Assembly (NCBI GenBank): GCA_947626265.1
Contig: CANQRM010000007.1
Location: forward strand, 1 to 64,000
Length of the DNA stretch: 64,000 bases
DNA from: an uncultured Oscillospiraceae bacterium
GTDB taxonomy: Bacteria > Bacillota > Clostridia > Oscillospirales > Oscillospiraceae
Direction of reading: 5' to 3'
Every line of letters starts with the position of its first letter. Position 1 is the stretch's first letter. The translations under genes were made by a program, and so were the position numbers. The notes below the pieces were generated by a model. It did no database searches. It saw only the letters and a program-made list of their open reading frames with translations, and was not told the origin of the DNA. Positions 24,946 through 32,531 of this stretch are shown here, piece after piece.

Positions 24946-25634
24946 GGCGTTTCCTCCCTTTTGTCCTTAGCCTGGAATCGCTTTTGCAGCCGCTCGATCT
25001 TTCCCCATACCACCTTCTGGATCTGCTCAGCGTTGCCGAATATGTAAATTAGCTGGTAGAGCATGATGAACACGTCCGCCATCTCCTCGGCTATGGCCTC
25101 CTCCAGCCTATCCTCCCCCTTCGCCTGGCATCCTTCGCAGTAGCGCCGGTGTTTGAGAAGGGCCTTGGTGAGCTCGCTCATTTCCTCGATAGCCATGTCC
25201 ACCTGGGCCGGGGCTCCGAACTCCTGCACCGCCTTCTCCAGCGTCGCCAGCTCCTTATCGTCGATGCGGGGCGCCCCGCTGTCCTCGTAGTCTTTCAGGC
25301 GGGCCCGCAGCTCTGCAAAGGCCCAGCCAGCGGTGTGGATGATAGCGAGGAGCCCTTCCGGCTCCTCCGGCCCATCTCCCACCATGTCCGCCATGTGGCA
25401 GTCCAGATCGCTGTCGTCCTCTGGCAGCTCCAGGTCATCCAGCTTCATGGTCTTGGCCGCCAGGCGGATGAGGTCCGTGAGCTTGATGTCTCCAAACTCC
25501 GGCTCCGGCCCGCAGTTGCGGGCCCATGACACCCCATCCTTGGCAAAGAACAGGTTGAGGGCCATGCTCATGTTGTCGTCCGGGGCATCCGTTGTCAGCC
25601 TTATAATGGCCCCGCTATATCCCATATCGCTCAT
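24942..25634 (-). CDS. MazG-like nucleotide pyrophosphohydrolase fusion
   Basis: The C-terminal domain of this 230-residue protein has E-E-M-S-E-L-T-K-A-L (near residue 150) and E-E-A-I-A-E-E-M-A-D-V (near 180), the E-x-x-E...E-x-x-D metal-binding pattern of all-alpha NTP pyrophosphatases. The middle segment R-L-K-D-Y-E-D-S-G-A resembles the R-L-A-D-Y-E-D-T-G module of two other genes here. The N-terminal 100 residues are a small unknown domain. It may cleanse or alter nucleotide pools during infection. Confidence 0.75.
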   Translation of the reverse strand: MSDMGYSGAIIRLTTDAPDDNMSMALNLFFAKDGVSWARNCGPEPEFGDIKLTDLIRLAAKTMKLDDLELPEDDSDLDCHMADMVGDGPEEPEGLLAIIHTAGWAFAELRARLKDYEDSGAPRIDDKELATLEKAVQEFGAPAQVDMAIEEMSELTKALLKHRRYCEGCQAKGEDRLEEAIAEEMADVFIMLYQLIYIFGNAEQIQKVVWGKIERLQKRFQAKDKREETP

Positions 25635-26032
25635 TTTGTCTCCTCCTTTTTCTGCCTCTGCTCGTCCAGCCGACTGAGCGCCGATTTATCGACCGCCAAA
25701 ATATACCCCGTCACAGCACGTCCAAATATGGAATTGAAGCTTTCCTCGTACTCAATTAGTCCGTTATCATACAGTTCTTCGGCGATTGTATCTCTGATCC
25801 TGAGCTTAGCATCCTCTATCGAGTCGCCGCGCCATTTAATGCTGCCATCAAGACCAACTTCGCCTGCCCCAACTCTTATCAGGCTTTCAAGGCCTATGCT
25901 TATAACATCTGTGTTTTCGGGGGCTATACTTTCATCGTTTATACCGCCAAGGGCTGTTATCAGTCTGTTCCGTACTTTCTTCCAGAACCCAACTTTCCGT
26001 TCTTCGGCGGACTCCGCTCCTCCCCGCCTCAT
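25631..26032 (-). CDS. Hypothetical early phage protein
   Basis: The 133-residue protein has a basic N-terminus (K-V-R-N-R-L-I-T-A-L-G-G) and a region with I-R-D-T-I-A-E-E-L-Y-D-N-G-L-I-E-Y, probably alpha/beta. It overlaps both neighbouring genes by four bases. No named family is recognised. The C-terminal 25 residues are charged (R-Q-K-K-E-E-T-K). Confidence 0.55.
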   Translation of the reverse strand: MRRGGAESAEERKVGFWKKVRNRLITALGGINDESIAPENTDVISIGLESLIRVGAGEVGLDGSIKWRGDSIEDAKLRIRDTIAEELYDNGLIEYEESFNSIFGRAVTGYILAVDKSALSRLDEQRQKKEETK

Positions 26033-26415
26033 GTCTGCCCCTCCTCCGGCGGTCGCCGGTAGACCGGTCCCACAAGTTCTATCTCTTTGTCGGCAAAAAC
26101 GCCTTCCCTGTCATTACTGACCAAGATCGTCCGTTCTCCTTCCCTCGCATATACCAAAGCCCAAAAACCGCCGGGCGTGATCCATACCGGCTGACCGTCC
26201 ATATTGTTCAGCTCTTCCAGGGTCAACGGCTCGTTCTTCTCTTTCTCCTGCTGCGACAAAAGAATGCTTATCGCCGTTCCGTAGGCGGATAATATCATTC
26301 GGTCCGGCAAAACAAGGTCGCATCCATCGCACTTTCTATCGCATCCACCTTCTGTCTGCCGAACCACGCAGGCCCGCTCATTGGACAAAACCTTGATCGT
26401 AGCATCAATGTTCAT
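26029..26415 (-). CDS. Cys-rich early phage protein, paralogue A
   Basis: This 128-residue protein begins [19 protein letters not shown] and contains C-D-R-K-C-D-G-C-D-L-V-L-P (residues 24-36), a compact Cys cluster likely to bind zinc. It is clearly paralogous to the C-terminal part of the protein at 27762-28325; the first 70 residues are about three-quarters identical by eye. The later halves differ. Function unknown. Confidence 0.65.
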   Translation of the reverse strand: MNIDATIKVLSNERACVVRQTEGGCDRKCDGCDLVLPDRMILSAYGTAISILLSQQEKEKNEPLTLEELNNMDGQPVWITPGGFWALVYAREGERTILVSNDREGVFADKEIELVGPVYRRPPEEGQT

Positions 26416-26585
26416 TTTCCTTCCCCTCTCTTCTCCTTCATCTCGTCAAAAGGCCAGCTATTTTTCTTTCGGCAGACGTGATGCCGGTCCGCCTCGTAAT
26501 ACTCGCCGCACTTTTCGCAGCGAACCGCCGTGAAACAGTGGCCCGGGTCATAGTCCGGGTTATCGCGCTTGCCGTATTTCCTCAC
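26412..26585 (-). CDS. Small Cys/His-rich protein (57 aa, GTG start)
   Basis: A GTG at 26583-26585 overlaps the preceding stop as GTGA and opens 57 codons that end by overlapping the next ATG. The product has C-E-K-C-G-E-Y-Y-E-A-D-R-H-H-V-C (residues 23-38), a zinc-ribbon-like C-x-x-C...H-x-x-C. The double overlap argues that it is translated. Confidence 0.6.
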   Translation of the reverse strand: MRKYGKRDNPDYDPGHCFTAVRCEKCGEYYEADRHHVCRKKNSWPFDEMKEKRGEGK

Positions 26586-27139
26586 AGCGCGCCCGCCTCC
26601 CCAAAAGCTTTGTATATCTTCGGGCCCTGCAGGGCGATCCAGTCAACCATTTCCTCATTCGTGGCCCACTCCTCAGCCAGACCGCTGTTCGATGAAAGGC
26701 CGCTCTGAAAAAGGAAGGCGTGGACGATCTCATGCCGCAGAAGGAGCTTCATTTGGTGATGCGCGGAATCCTCGTAATCCCCGTTCTCCCACCCCGGGTA
26801 TGTGTTCATGTCGCACAGGACGAGGAGTAGCGCGTCGTTGTCGCAGTATGCCCCGGACCCGTTCCTCTCAAAGTCGGGGTCCTGTTCATATGCTTTCACG
26901 ACGATCTTATACGGCGTCCCAAGGATGTTGACGATCTTCTCGTCCTCGATTTTCGGGACGCACAAATCAGGCTTTATGGTACATTCACGCGCGGCGTCCC
27001 GCTCTTTTTTAAGGGCCACAACATCGTCCGGCGCCAGCCCCGTATCTTCATAATCTGCCAAGCGCCCCAAAATGCTCTGCGTCGGTATCGAAGTATCGTA
27101 GCTGACCATACCGGCGGTCCGTCTTGTAAATCTTTCCAT
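26582..27139 (-). CDS. HExxH metalloprotease-like protein with phage module
   Basis: The 185-residue protein joins an N-terminal R-L-A-D-Y-E-D-T-G-L module (residues 26-35) to a C-terminal domain with H-E-I-V-H (136-140) and the later E-E-W-A-T-N-E-E-M-V-D-W. That arrangement is typical of short zinc peptidases in which the second segment supplies the third ligand. It resembles minimal ImmA/IrrE-like or SprT-like domains without being clearly either. If active it could cleave a repressor or host protein. Confidence 0.7.
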   Translation of the reverse strand: MERFTRRTAGMVSYDTSIPTQSILGRLADYEDTGLAPDDVVALKKERDAARECTIKPDLCVPKIEDEKIVNILGTPYKIVVKAYEQDPDFERNGSGAYCDNDALLLVLCDMNTYPGWENGDYEDSAHHQMKLLLRHEIVHAFLFQSGLSSNSGLAEEWATNEEMVDWIALQGPKIYKAFGEAGAL

Positions 27140-27157
27140 CTCTCCGGCTCCTCCTCG

Positions 27158-27355
27158 TCAAAGTAATCTGAGCAGTAATCTGGCTCCCACATAGCAGGCC
27201 ACCAGCACCACGCGCATCAGGCCGATGATGATAATTCCGAGCACGCCGAGCATTATTGCGGTCCACACATCGTCCCAATCCCTCTTTGCGCGGCTCTTGG
27301 CCCTGAACCACCAGCGTCGCGGACCGTCAGCAGATTCTTCCTTTTTCCAGTCCAT
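27158..27355 (-). CDS. Small phage membrane protein (65 aa)
   Basis: The likely start is the ATG at 27353-27355. The product has a charged N-terminus (W-W-F-R-A-K-S-R-A-K-R-D) and one long hydrophobic stretch, residues 33-58 (M-L-G-V-L-G-I-I-I-I-G-L), predicted to span the membrane. It lies among DNA-metabolism genes and not with lysis genes. Role unknown. Confidence 0.55.
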   Translation of the reverse strand: MDWKKEESADGPRRWWFRAKSRAKRDWDDVWTAIMLGVLGIIIIGLMRVVLVACYVGARLLLRLL

Positions 27356-27372
27356 AGCCTTTCCCTTCCCGC

Positions 27373-27765
27373 TCACAGCAGCCTCTCCCAATGATGGCGC
27401 TTTTTCTTCTCCGGCATCCAGGCCGGGACTATATCCTTCGGCAGAAAAGCCTCTTGGTCCAGAATGGAGATCATCGTCGGTATATCCTCCGTCCATGCCA
27501 TACTCCGGCACTTCTTCGCCAGGATCGCGGCGTCGTTCCGTTGCAAGCCGTAACTCATAGCCAGCTTTATAAACCGCTTCCGGCTGTACCCCATGTAATG
27601 CGGCCTCATTTCCTCTGCCGTCCTTGACTCCGCCTGCCACTTCCGCGCCAGACGGGCCAGCGTCTTTTTGAGGCTGTCAGCTAAAACATCCATCGACTCC
27701 CCGGCGGCCGCAAATGCTCTCGCAACATCGTTGAACCAGTCAGACTCGCTCTTTTCCGGGCTCAA
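27373..27765 (-). CDS. Hypothetical early phage protein (TTG start)
   Basis: The best start is TTG at 27763-27765, which overlaps the upstream stop as TTGA and is preceded by GGAGGAGGCGG. This gives 130 residues. An upstream ATG at 27828 would require a 67-base overlap and is less likely. The protein is helical, with Y-S-R-K-R-F-I-K-L-A-M-S-Y-G-L-Q-R-N-D-A-A near residue 80 that could be a helix-turn-helix. No family is recognised. Confidence 0.6.
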   Translation of the reverse strand: MSPEKSESDWFNDVARAFAAAGESMDVLADSLKKTLARLARKWQAESRTAEEMRPHYMGYSRKRFIKLAMSYGLQRNDAAILAKKCRSMAWTEDIPTMISILDQEAFLPKDIVPAWMPEKKKRHHWERLL

Positions 27766-28325
27766 GTTTCCGCCTCCTCCTTCGGGCGGCGGCGTATCTC
27801 CGTGATACGGTGGTCGTTTGCCGCCCACTTATCGCCGAACATGTCCACCAGCCATATATCCACCTCGTCAATGACATGCACGATCATCCACGCCTGAGTG
27901 TCCGGGATCCCTGGGGACATATATCGCGCAGTCACAAAAACCGGCTCCCCGTTCATCGTTCCAAGCTCTTCCACCGTCAGCGGCTCGTTTTTCTCCTTCT
28001 CCTTCTGTGACAGAAGAATATCTATCGCCGTTCCGTATGCGGATAATACAACGCTATCCGGCAAAACGAGGTCGCAGTCTGCACACTTCCTGTCGCATCC
28101 GCCTTCCGTATTCCGAACTACGCAGGCCCGCTCATTGGATAAAACCTTGACCGTCGCATCAATGGTCATATTCTCTCCCTCTCTCTTGGTAGGCTTCTCG
28201 GTCAGCGTTGGAGCCTCCCGGATGATTTTCACAGCGTACTCCAGGGCGACGCGCTGCTGCTCTACGGCATTTTCCGCCACGCCCTCCAGCCACTTCACCA
28301 CCGGCTCCGCGTCAATCGGTCTCAT
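27762..28325 (-). CDS. Cys-rich early phage protein, paralogue B (fused)
   Basis: The 187-residue frame starts at an ATG overlapping the methyltransferase stop. Residues 1-52 resemble small proteins beginning M-R-P-I-D-A-E. From Met53 on it matches paralogue A at 26029-26415, including [14 protein letters not shown] and C-D-L-V-L-P. The fusion or an internal start at Met53 cannot be separated from the sequence alone. It points to local duplication within the operon. Confidence 0.6.
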   Translation of the reverse strand: MRPIDAEPVVKWLEGVAENAVEQQRVALEYAVKIIREAPTLTEKPTKREGENMTIDATVKVLSNERACVVRNTEGGCDRKCADCDLVLPDSVVLSAYGTAIDILLSQKEKEKNEPLTVEELGTMNGEPVFVTARYMSPGIPDTQAWMIVHVIDEVDIWLVDMFGDKWAANDHRITEIRRRPKEEAET

Positions 28326-29416
28326 TCCCAGTCCTCCTCAAATTTCATTTCCATCTGCCCCGGCAGCTGCCCGTCCTCCACCTGCCGGCGGCGTTTCTCT
28401 TTCTTCGGACGCTCGGCGGCTTCCTTGATCCGCCGCTCGCTCATTTCGCTGTACTCCGGGTTAATTTCTATCCCGATAAAACCGCGGCCTTCTCTCACAG
28501 CCACCACTCCGGCCGTCCCGCTCCCGCAAAAGGGGTCCAAGACCGTCCCGCCCGGGCGGCTCCCCGCCAGTATGCAGGGCAGCGCGAGCTTTTCCGGGAA
28601 CACAGCGAAGTGCCCACCGTCGAAGTGCGCTGTGCTAATATTCCACACGTCACGCTTATTTCGTCGGAGCGTCGGCACATACACGCCGCCATCCTTCGTC
28701 TTAAACTCCTTCTTCCCGCTCTCCCCGTATTTTTCGCCGCCAAAACGCGGGAGCGCCGCCTTCATCGGCCCGTTGCTTTTCCCAGGCTGCCGATCTGACC
28801 CCTTTTGAGCCTCGATATTCTGCAGGTATCGCTTCGTGCTGCTGCCCGCTATGGGCTCGCTGATCGCCTCGGCATCAAAGTAGTAATGCGGCGATTTTGA
28901 TAACAGGAAGATATATTCATGGCTCTTTGTGCAGCGGTCCTTCACGCTCTCCGGCATACAGTTCGTTTTGTTCCAGATGATGTCCTGCCGGAGATACCAC
29001 CCATCCGCCCTCAAAGCGAAGGCCAGCATCCAAGGAATACCCAACAGGTCCTTTTGCTTAAAGCCCACCGGGACAGACTTTGCCGTGTGCCCGTGCTTAT
29101 TCCTCGTGTTCATCGGAGGCTGAGGGCCGGAGCGCGTCGCGTAGCTGTCGCCCACATTGAGCCAAAGAGTCCCGTCCTGCCGTAGCACCCGGCGGACCTC
29201 CCTGAATATCTCCACCAGCTTCTCGACATATTCTTCCGGGGATTCTTCGAGGCCGATCTGCCCCTCCACATCGTAGTTCCGAAGGCCGAAGTAGGGCGGC
29301 GATGTCACACACATATCGCAGCACTCGCCTGGGAGCCCGCGCAGGCTCTCCAGGGCGTCGCCGTTTATTATTTCAACACTTACGACCGCCTCAGAATTTG
29401 AAATATCCGGCTTCAT
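28322..29416 (-). CDS. DNA methyltransferase, TSPPY type (probable N4-cytosine)
   Basis: The 364-residue enzyme carries T-S-P-P-Y at residues 38-42, the catalytic motif typical of N4-cytosine methyltransferases, and the SAM-binding D-P-F-C-G-S-G-T-A near residue 300. That motif order is beta class. It has no partner endonuclease. It is the second methyltransferase of the prophage and is coupled by ATGA to both neighbours. Defence against host restriction is the likely role. Confidence 0.88.
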   Translation of the reverse strand: MKPDISNSEAVVSVEIINGDALESLRGLPGECCDMCVTSPPYFGLRNYDVEGQIGLEESPEEYVEKLVEIFREVRRVLRQDGTLWLNVGDSYATRSGPQPPMNTRNKHGHTAKSVPVGFKQKDLLGIPWMLAFALRADGWYLRQDIIWNKTNCMPESVKDRCTKSHEYIFLLSKSPHYYFDAEAISEPIAGSSTKRYLQNIEAQKGSDRQPGKSNGPMKAALPRFGGEKYGESGKKEFKTKDGGVYVPTLRRNKRDVWNISTAHFDGGHFAVFPEKLALPCILAGSRPGGTVLDPFCGSGTAGVVAVREGRGFIGIEINPEYSEMSERRIKEAAERPKKEKRRRQVEDGQLPGQMEMKFEEDWE

Positions 29417-29901
29417 ACATTCCCCTCCTGCAGCTCTGCAAATCCCATTCGCCCGCTCCCGAGGGCGGTCATGTTCCGGCCATGGATGATCGTGTCGAGC
29501 TGCAGGCCGGGGCCGTCCTGGCCCATGAGATGGGCCGTGTTCTCCACGATATACCGCCGGATGGCGTCCCCGTCAGCGTTATGGATATGTACCTCTTTCC
29601 CCAAGCGGACCCGGGCCAGGTATTCAATGCCTTTTCCGTAATCCAGGCCGGACCGCGCTTCCATGCCGATGTCCTTGACCTGTTCCCTGATCTCCGCCAC
29701 CGTGGGGACCCACTTGCTTTTCGTGACAAGCTGCATAAAGGCCAGCATTACGATGTCCGCGGGGATGTCCTGGAGCCCAAACGCCCAGCTATCCACCATC
29801 AGCACCTTTTGGCTCGCCGTCATATCCTTGAAGGCATAGCCGAAATTGGCCTGCGCCAGCCCTAAAAGATAATTCGCGTCGTCCTTCGTCACCTTTACCA
29901 T
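29413..29901 (-). CDS. Replicative helicase loader/inhibitor-like protein
   Basis: The 162-residue protein has an N-terminal helical domain ([18 protein letters not shown]) and W-V-P-T-V-A-E-I-R near residue 65. The pattern is common in G39P-like helicase loader proteins of Gram-positive phages, which are encoded right after the DnaD-like initiator. It starts seven bases inside the initiator gene's end. The C-terminal half is less conserved. Confidence 0.7.
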   Translation of the reverse strand: MVKVTKDDANYLLGLAQANFGYAFKDMTASQKVLMVDSWAFGLQDIPADIVMLAFMQLVTKSKWVPTVAEIREQVKDIGMEARSGLDYGKGIEYLARVRLGKEVHIHNADGDAIRRYIVENTAHLMGQDGPGLQLDTIIHGRNMTALGSGRMGFAELQEGNV

Positions 29902-30731
29902 CTCCTCCCATAGCCCGCCACAAGGCCCTCCACGGGCTCCACGGCGGCGTCAAGGTCCACCAGGCCGAACCCGCCGGCCGGCGCTTCCTGCGCGCCGCGG
30001 CGGCCCTTGGGCCCGCTGCCCTCGTCCCTCCATGCCTCGTCCTGCTGGACATCCAGCATGGTCCTGATCCCGCTCCGCTCGTACCGCAGGAGTATCTTCC
30101 GCAGGTATTGCCAGTTGGTGTGCTTTTCATCCTGGCATATCTGCATGGCGTGTATCACCACGTCGGCACACAAGACCTCCGTGAAGTGCTGGAGAGCGGT
30201 CACGGCCAGACTGGACGGCATGGGGTTGATATGGTCCATGAAATAGCTCATGACCCGGCCGAACGGTGGGGCTTCAATCGGCTCTGCCCGCTCCTCGCCG
30301 GCGTTTTCTTCTTCCGGCTCTCCCGCGCGCGCGGGAGGAGCAGGAGGAGGTATATTATTGGCTTCGGTTTCGGTTTCGGTTTCGGTATTGGCATCCCAAG
30401 CATCGCCAAGCATGCTCTCGCATGCTTGTGCATCCGTTTGCATTCTTAGGCATGCGTTAGCATCCTTTGCTTTCTTCCAACGGGCGTTTGCTGCTTTCGC
30501 GCCTCGCTCCGACCTGGCTCTGTCGGCCGTGTCGAAGCTCTCGCGATACCGATCCTCCCGATTTCGTACCCTCTTCCAATGGCCTTTCTCCTGCCCGCTC
30601 AGCCTTTCCGGCTCTTCTCCGGTGATGCTGTACTGCTGCAGCGCCCGGATCAGCCGGCCATACTCGGCGTCTGAGAGATGATCCATTTCTTCCAGATACT
30701 CAAAAGGGAGCGCGGTATAGTCTCTCGCCAT
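29895..30731 (-). CDS. DnaD-domain replication initiator
   Basis: The 278-residue protein has an N-terminal domain (residues 1-80; A-L-P-F-E-Y-L-E-E-M-D, then L-I-R-A-L-Q-Q-Y) of the DUF6291 kind. A variable linker (85-150) and a DnaD-like C-terminal domain (about 155-240; F-M-D-H-I-N-P-M, then N-W-Q-Y-L-R-K-I-L) follow. DnaD-like proteins open origins and recruit helicase loaders in Firmicutes phages. The linker DNA holds an iteron-like decamer array and an ETETETE run. Confidence 0.85.
   Translation of the reverse strand: MARDYTALPFEYLEEMDHLSDAEYGRLIRALQQYSITGEEPERLSGQEKGHWKRVRNREDRYRESFDTADRARSERGAKAANARWKKAKDANACLRMQTDAQACESMLGDAWDANTETETETEANNIPPPAPPARAGEPEEENAGEERAEPIEAPPFGRVMSYFMDHINPMPSSLAVTALQHFTEVLCADVVIHAMQICQDEKHTNWQYLRKILLRYERSGIRTMLDVQQDEAWRDEGSGPKGRRGAQEAPAGGFGLVDLDAAVEPVEGLVAGYGRRW
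30391..30466 (-). repeat. Eight GCAT repeats at 10-bp period inside the initiator gene
   Basis: GCAT occurs at 30391, 30400, 30410, 30420, 30430, 30440, 30450 and 30460. The last seven are spaced by exactly 10 bases, and most continue as GCATGC or GCATCC. One repeat per helical turn in the linker of a replication initiator is the layout of phage origin iterons (as in lambda O). The adjacent TTCGGT hexamer is repeated about four times at 30363-30386. Confidence 0.65.
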
Positions 30732-30754
30732 AATGGTGTTGGCCTCCTTGCGTA

Positions 30755-30979
30755 TTATCGTTTTCCGCGCCGCTCCAATTCAGCGAGGAAATCGCGCTTT
30801 ACCTCCTCGGAACAATGGCTCATAGCATCGTCCCAGGTGGGAAAACGCCGGTGCCGCATATAAAAACAGACCTGGTAATACAGGCTGTCCCTGTCGTGCG
30901 GCTCCTCCGGCCGGTGCCTGGCAGCACATATCCTGCAGGCGCCCGGCCGGGGCGGGATAACCTTGATCTCCTCCATCAT
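30755..30979 (-). CDS. Hypothetical Cys-containing early protein (74 aa)
   Basis: The 74-residue product contains C-R-I-C-A-A-R-H (residues 16-23) and a later Y-Q-V-C-F-Y-M-R-H segment, suggesting one small zinc site. It precedes the DnaD-like gene by 23 bases. The C-terminal helix is charged (F-L-A-E-L-E-R-R-G-K-R). It has the look of a small phage early protein and no known function. Confidence 0.55.
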   Translation of the reverse strand: MMEEIKVIPPRPGACRICAARHRPEEPHDRDSLYYQVCFYMRHRRFPTWDDAMSHCSEEVKRDFLAELERRGKR

Positions 30980-30999
30980 GCCTATACCCCCGCGGTGGT

Positions 31000-31239
31000 T
31001 TATTCTTCCTTTGGCAGTCCGCTGTTATATGCCCGCATCCTGTCAGAACGCAGGCAGCCGCAGGACCGCGTTTTTCCTGCTCGCAGGCTGTTTCCGGTAA
31101 TGATACGCTCAGCGCCGCAGTCACAGCGGCAGCGCCATAACGGGCAAGATTGATATGACGGGCTTATATAAGTCCCGGCCCGGCCGATCACAACGAGCCT
31201 GCCGAAGCGGCGCCCGGTAAGGTCTATGAGCCCGCTCAT
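31000..31239 (-). CDS. AP2/zinc-like small DNA-binding protein
   Basis: The ATG at 31237-31239 overlaps the previous stop as ATGA. The 79-residue protein starts with L-T-G-R-R-F-G-R-L-V-V-I-G-R and continues to W-R-C-R-C-D-C-G and S-C-G-C-L-R-S-D. This compact module is common in phages, alone or fused to HNH nucleases, where it acts as a DNA-recognition domain. No nuclease part is present here. Confidence 0.7.
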   Translation of the reverse strand: MSGLIDLTGRRFGRLVVIGRAGTYISPSYQSCPLWRCRCDCGAERIITGNSLRAGKTRSCGCLRSDRMRAYNSGLPKEE

Positions 31240-31607
31240 GCCGGTTTCCCATATACAGCGCGGTATATGTACATGATCCGCCTGGCGCGCTCGCTTTGGT
31301 CCTCCGGCTGCTTTGCGATGCAGAAGGTCCAGTCTTTTCCCCAGGGGATGTACAGCCTGTTTCCGCTTATCACGCCCGGCTTTTTGAAGAAGCTCCAAAG
31401 GCGGTCTCTAAAAACCAGAAGGGGATCGTCGCCGTCTTTTCGTACCTGGATCTTGTCAAGGAACTCGAACCCCTTAAACTCCTCAGCGGGCAGCGCGACG
31501 GGCAACTCGTATAAAGGCATCTTTGTCACCATTCGCGTCTTTGGGGCCTCTATCTCGAATTTGCAGTATGTGGGCGGGGAATCAAACATAGATAATTGAC
31601 TGTCCAT
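31236..31607 (-). CDS. Hypothetical early phage protein (123 aa)
   Basis: The 123-residue product is alpha/beta with a basic middle (F-R-D-R-L-W-S-F-F-K-K-P-G-V) and an R-A-R-R-I-M-Y-I-Y-R-A-V-Y-G segment near its end. It is coupled to its neighbours: the stop forms ATGA with the next start, and its start lies 26 bases inside the previous gene. No family is recognised. Confidence 0.55.
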   Translation of the reverse strand: MDSQLSMFDSPPTYCKFEIEAPKTRMVTKMPLYELPVALPAEEFKGFEFLDKIQVRKDGDDPLLVFRDRLWSFFKKPGVISGNRLYIPWGKDWTFCIAKQPEDQSERARRIMYIYRAVYGKPA

Positions 31608-31821
31608 CTCTGACCCTCCGCTTGGCGCCGCGCTTCCCCCGCGGCCAGTTTATGTAGGTTATCCCGGACAGCTTGGCGCCGCACTCCTTATTGGGACACA
31701 CGTTCTTCACCACCGGGGACCACTCGCCGCATATGGAGCACTTGACGCCGGTATAAGCACACTCGACCCAGTGCCCCCGGCGCTCCTCGATCAGCACTTT
31801 TTCGCCGGCGGGGCCGCTCAT
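31582..31821 (-). CDS. Small zinc-ribbon protein (79 aa)
   Basis: The 79-residue protein has C-S-I-C-G-E-W (residues 28-34) and C-P-N-K-E-C-G-A-K (43-51), a zinc ribbon often seen in phage early proteins. It starts at an ATG overlapping the stop of the 54-residue gene upstream. The C-terminus is Arg-rich (R-G-K-R-G-A-K-R-R), suiting nucleic acid contact. Confidence 0.6.
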   Translation of the reverse strand: MSGPAGEKVLIEERRGHWVECAYTGVKCSICGEWSPVVKNVCPNKECGAKLSGITYINWPRGKRGAKRRVRDGQSIIYV

Positions 31822-31982
31822 TTCCTGTTCCTCTTGCGGCTGGCCTTGGCGATCTTCGCCGCGGTCTTACGCTTTTTCCAATGGTCGAGCGGCTGCTTCT
31901 CCCGATCCGACGGGCGCCGCCTGTGTTTCTTCACGGTGCGCGTGTCCTGGTGCCCCGCTGCCATCTCAGCGCGATTGCTCAT
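31818..31982 (-). CDS. Small very basic protein (54 aa)
   Basis: An ATG at 31980-31982 opens 54 codons ending in an ATGA overlap with the zinc-ribbon gene. The product is Lys/Arg-rich (K-K-H-R-R-R-P-S-D-R-E-K, then K-A-S-R-K-R-N-R-K) and probably binds nucleic acid. Its start lies 17 bases inside the preceding gene, which also supports coupled translation. Confidence 0.5.
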   Translation of the reverse strand: MSNRAEMAAGHQDTRTVKKHRRRPSDREKQPLDHWKKRKTAAKIAKASRKRNRK

Positions 31983-32322
31983 GTTCTGCTCCTCCTGTTT
32001 TAAATTCCTCTTGAATCCTTTTCTTTAGTTCATCATCTGTACAGTCGGCGAATATAACGGGCTTTCCCGTGTACAGCGCATAACACACTTCGATATTCGC
32101 CCCGGGGCTGCTCCCCCAGCCGCGCATTGCCACAAGGGCGTCAGCCGTGTCCAGCATCGACATATCAATACGCATATAATCCGCCTTTGACATTCCTTCC
32201 TGCAGCACAGCCGGGTTCAGCGCCGTATATCCCCAGTCCTCCAGCAGGTGGGCCATGTCGTAAAACTGCTTTTTGTAATCCGGTCTGCCAGTGATCTGGC
32301 CCGATATGTAGAGTTTCACCAT
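31966..32322 (-). CDS. DUF4406 / nucleoside deoxyribosyltransferase-like protein
   Basis: From the ATG at 32320-32322 the 118-residue protein reads K-L-Y-I-S-G-Q-I-T-G, with A-L-N-P-A (residues 35-39), a D-M-S-M-L-D-T-A-D-A-L-V-A-M-R-G-W segment and a G-A-N-I-E-V-C-Y-A stretch. This is the DUF4406 family, built on the nucleoside 2-deoxyribosyltransferase fold. Phage members are common; their substrate is not established. Confidence 0.8.
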   Translation of the reverse strand: MVKLYISGQITGRPDYKKQFYDMAHLLEDWGYTALNPAVLQEGMSKADYMRIDMSMLDTADALVAMRGWGSSPGANIEVCYALYTGKPVIFADCTDDELKKRIQEEFKTGGAEHEQSR

Positions 32323-32531
32323 CGTTTTGGCCTCATTGACTGATCGCGCAGCTTGGCCGCCGCTTTGGCGGCGTCCGCCACCCACATGCAGTAGGTGTCC
32401 CAGGACGAAACGCCCAGGCGCCCGGCCCGGGCTTCTGCCCGAAGATTTGATATAGCCGTGTTTATATCATCCCGCGCCTTACACAGCGCGATAATGGCCT
32501 CCAACTGCGTATACTGTTTTTTGCCGTCCAC
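32316..32531 (-). CDS. Hypothetical early protein (71 aa, GTG start)
   Basis: The GTG at 32529-32531 is preceded by AAAGGAGGAGGCGC, a very strong ribosome site, which supports this start despite a 53-base overlap with the upstream gene. The product is helical with an Arg/Ala-rich middle and S-W-D-T-Y-C-M-W-V-A-D-A-A-K-A-A. No family is recognised. Confidence 0.55.
   Translation of the reverse strand: MDGKKQYTQLEAIIALCKARDDINTAISNLRAEARAGRLGVSSWDTYCMWVADAAKAAAKLRDQSMRPKRW

Noticed and set aside
20201-29416. A restriction-modification system
   Set aside because: Two methyltransferases are present but no adjacent endonuclease or specificity gene is seen; they look like orphan phage enzymes.
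30363-30386. Phase-variable hexamer TTCGGT
   Set aside because: Unit length is a multiple of three, so copy changes keep the frame. It can change linker length but not switch the gene off.
30391-30469. CRISPR-like array
   Set aside because: The period is only 10 bases with 4-6 conserved bases per unit, so it cannot be a CRISPR. It fits origin iterons.
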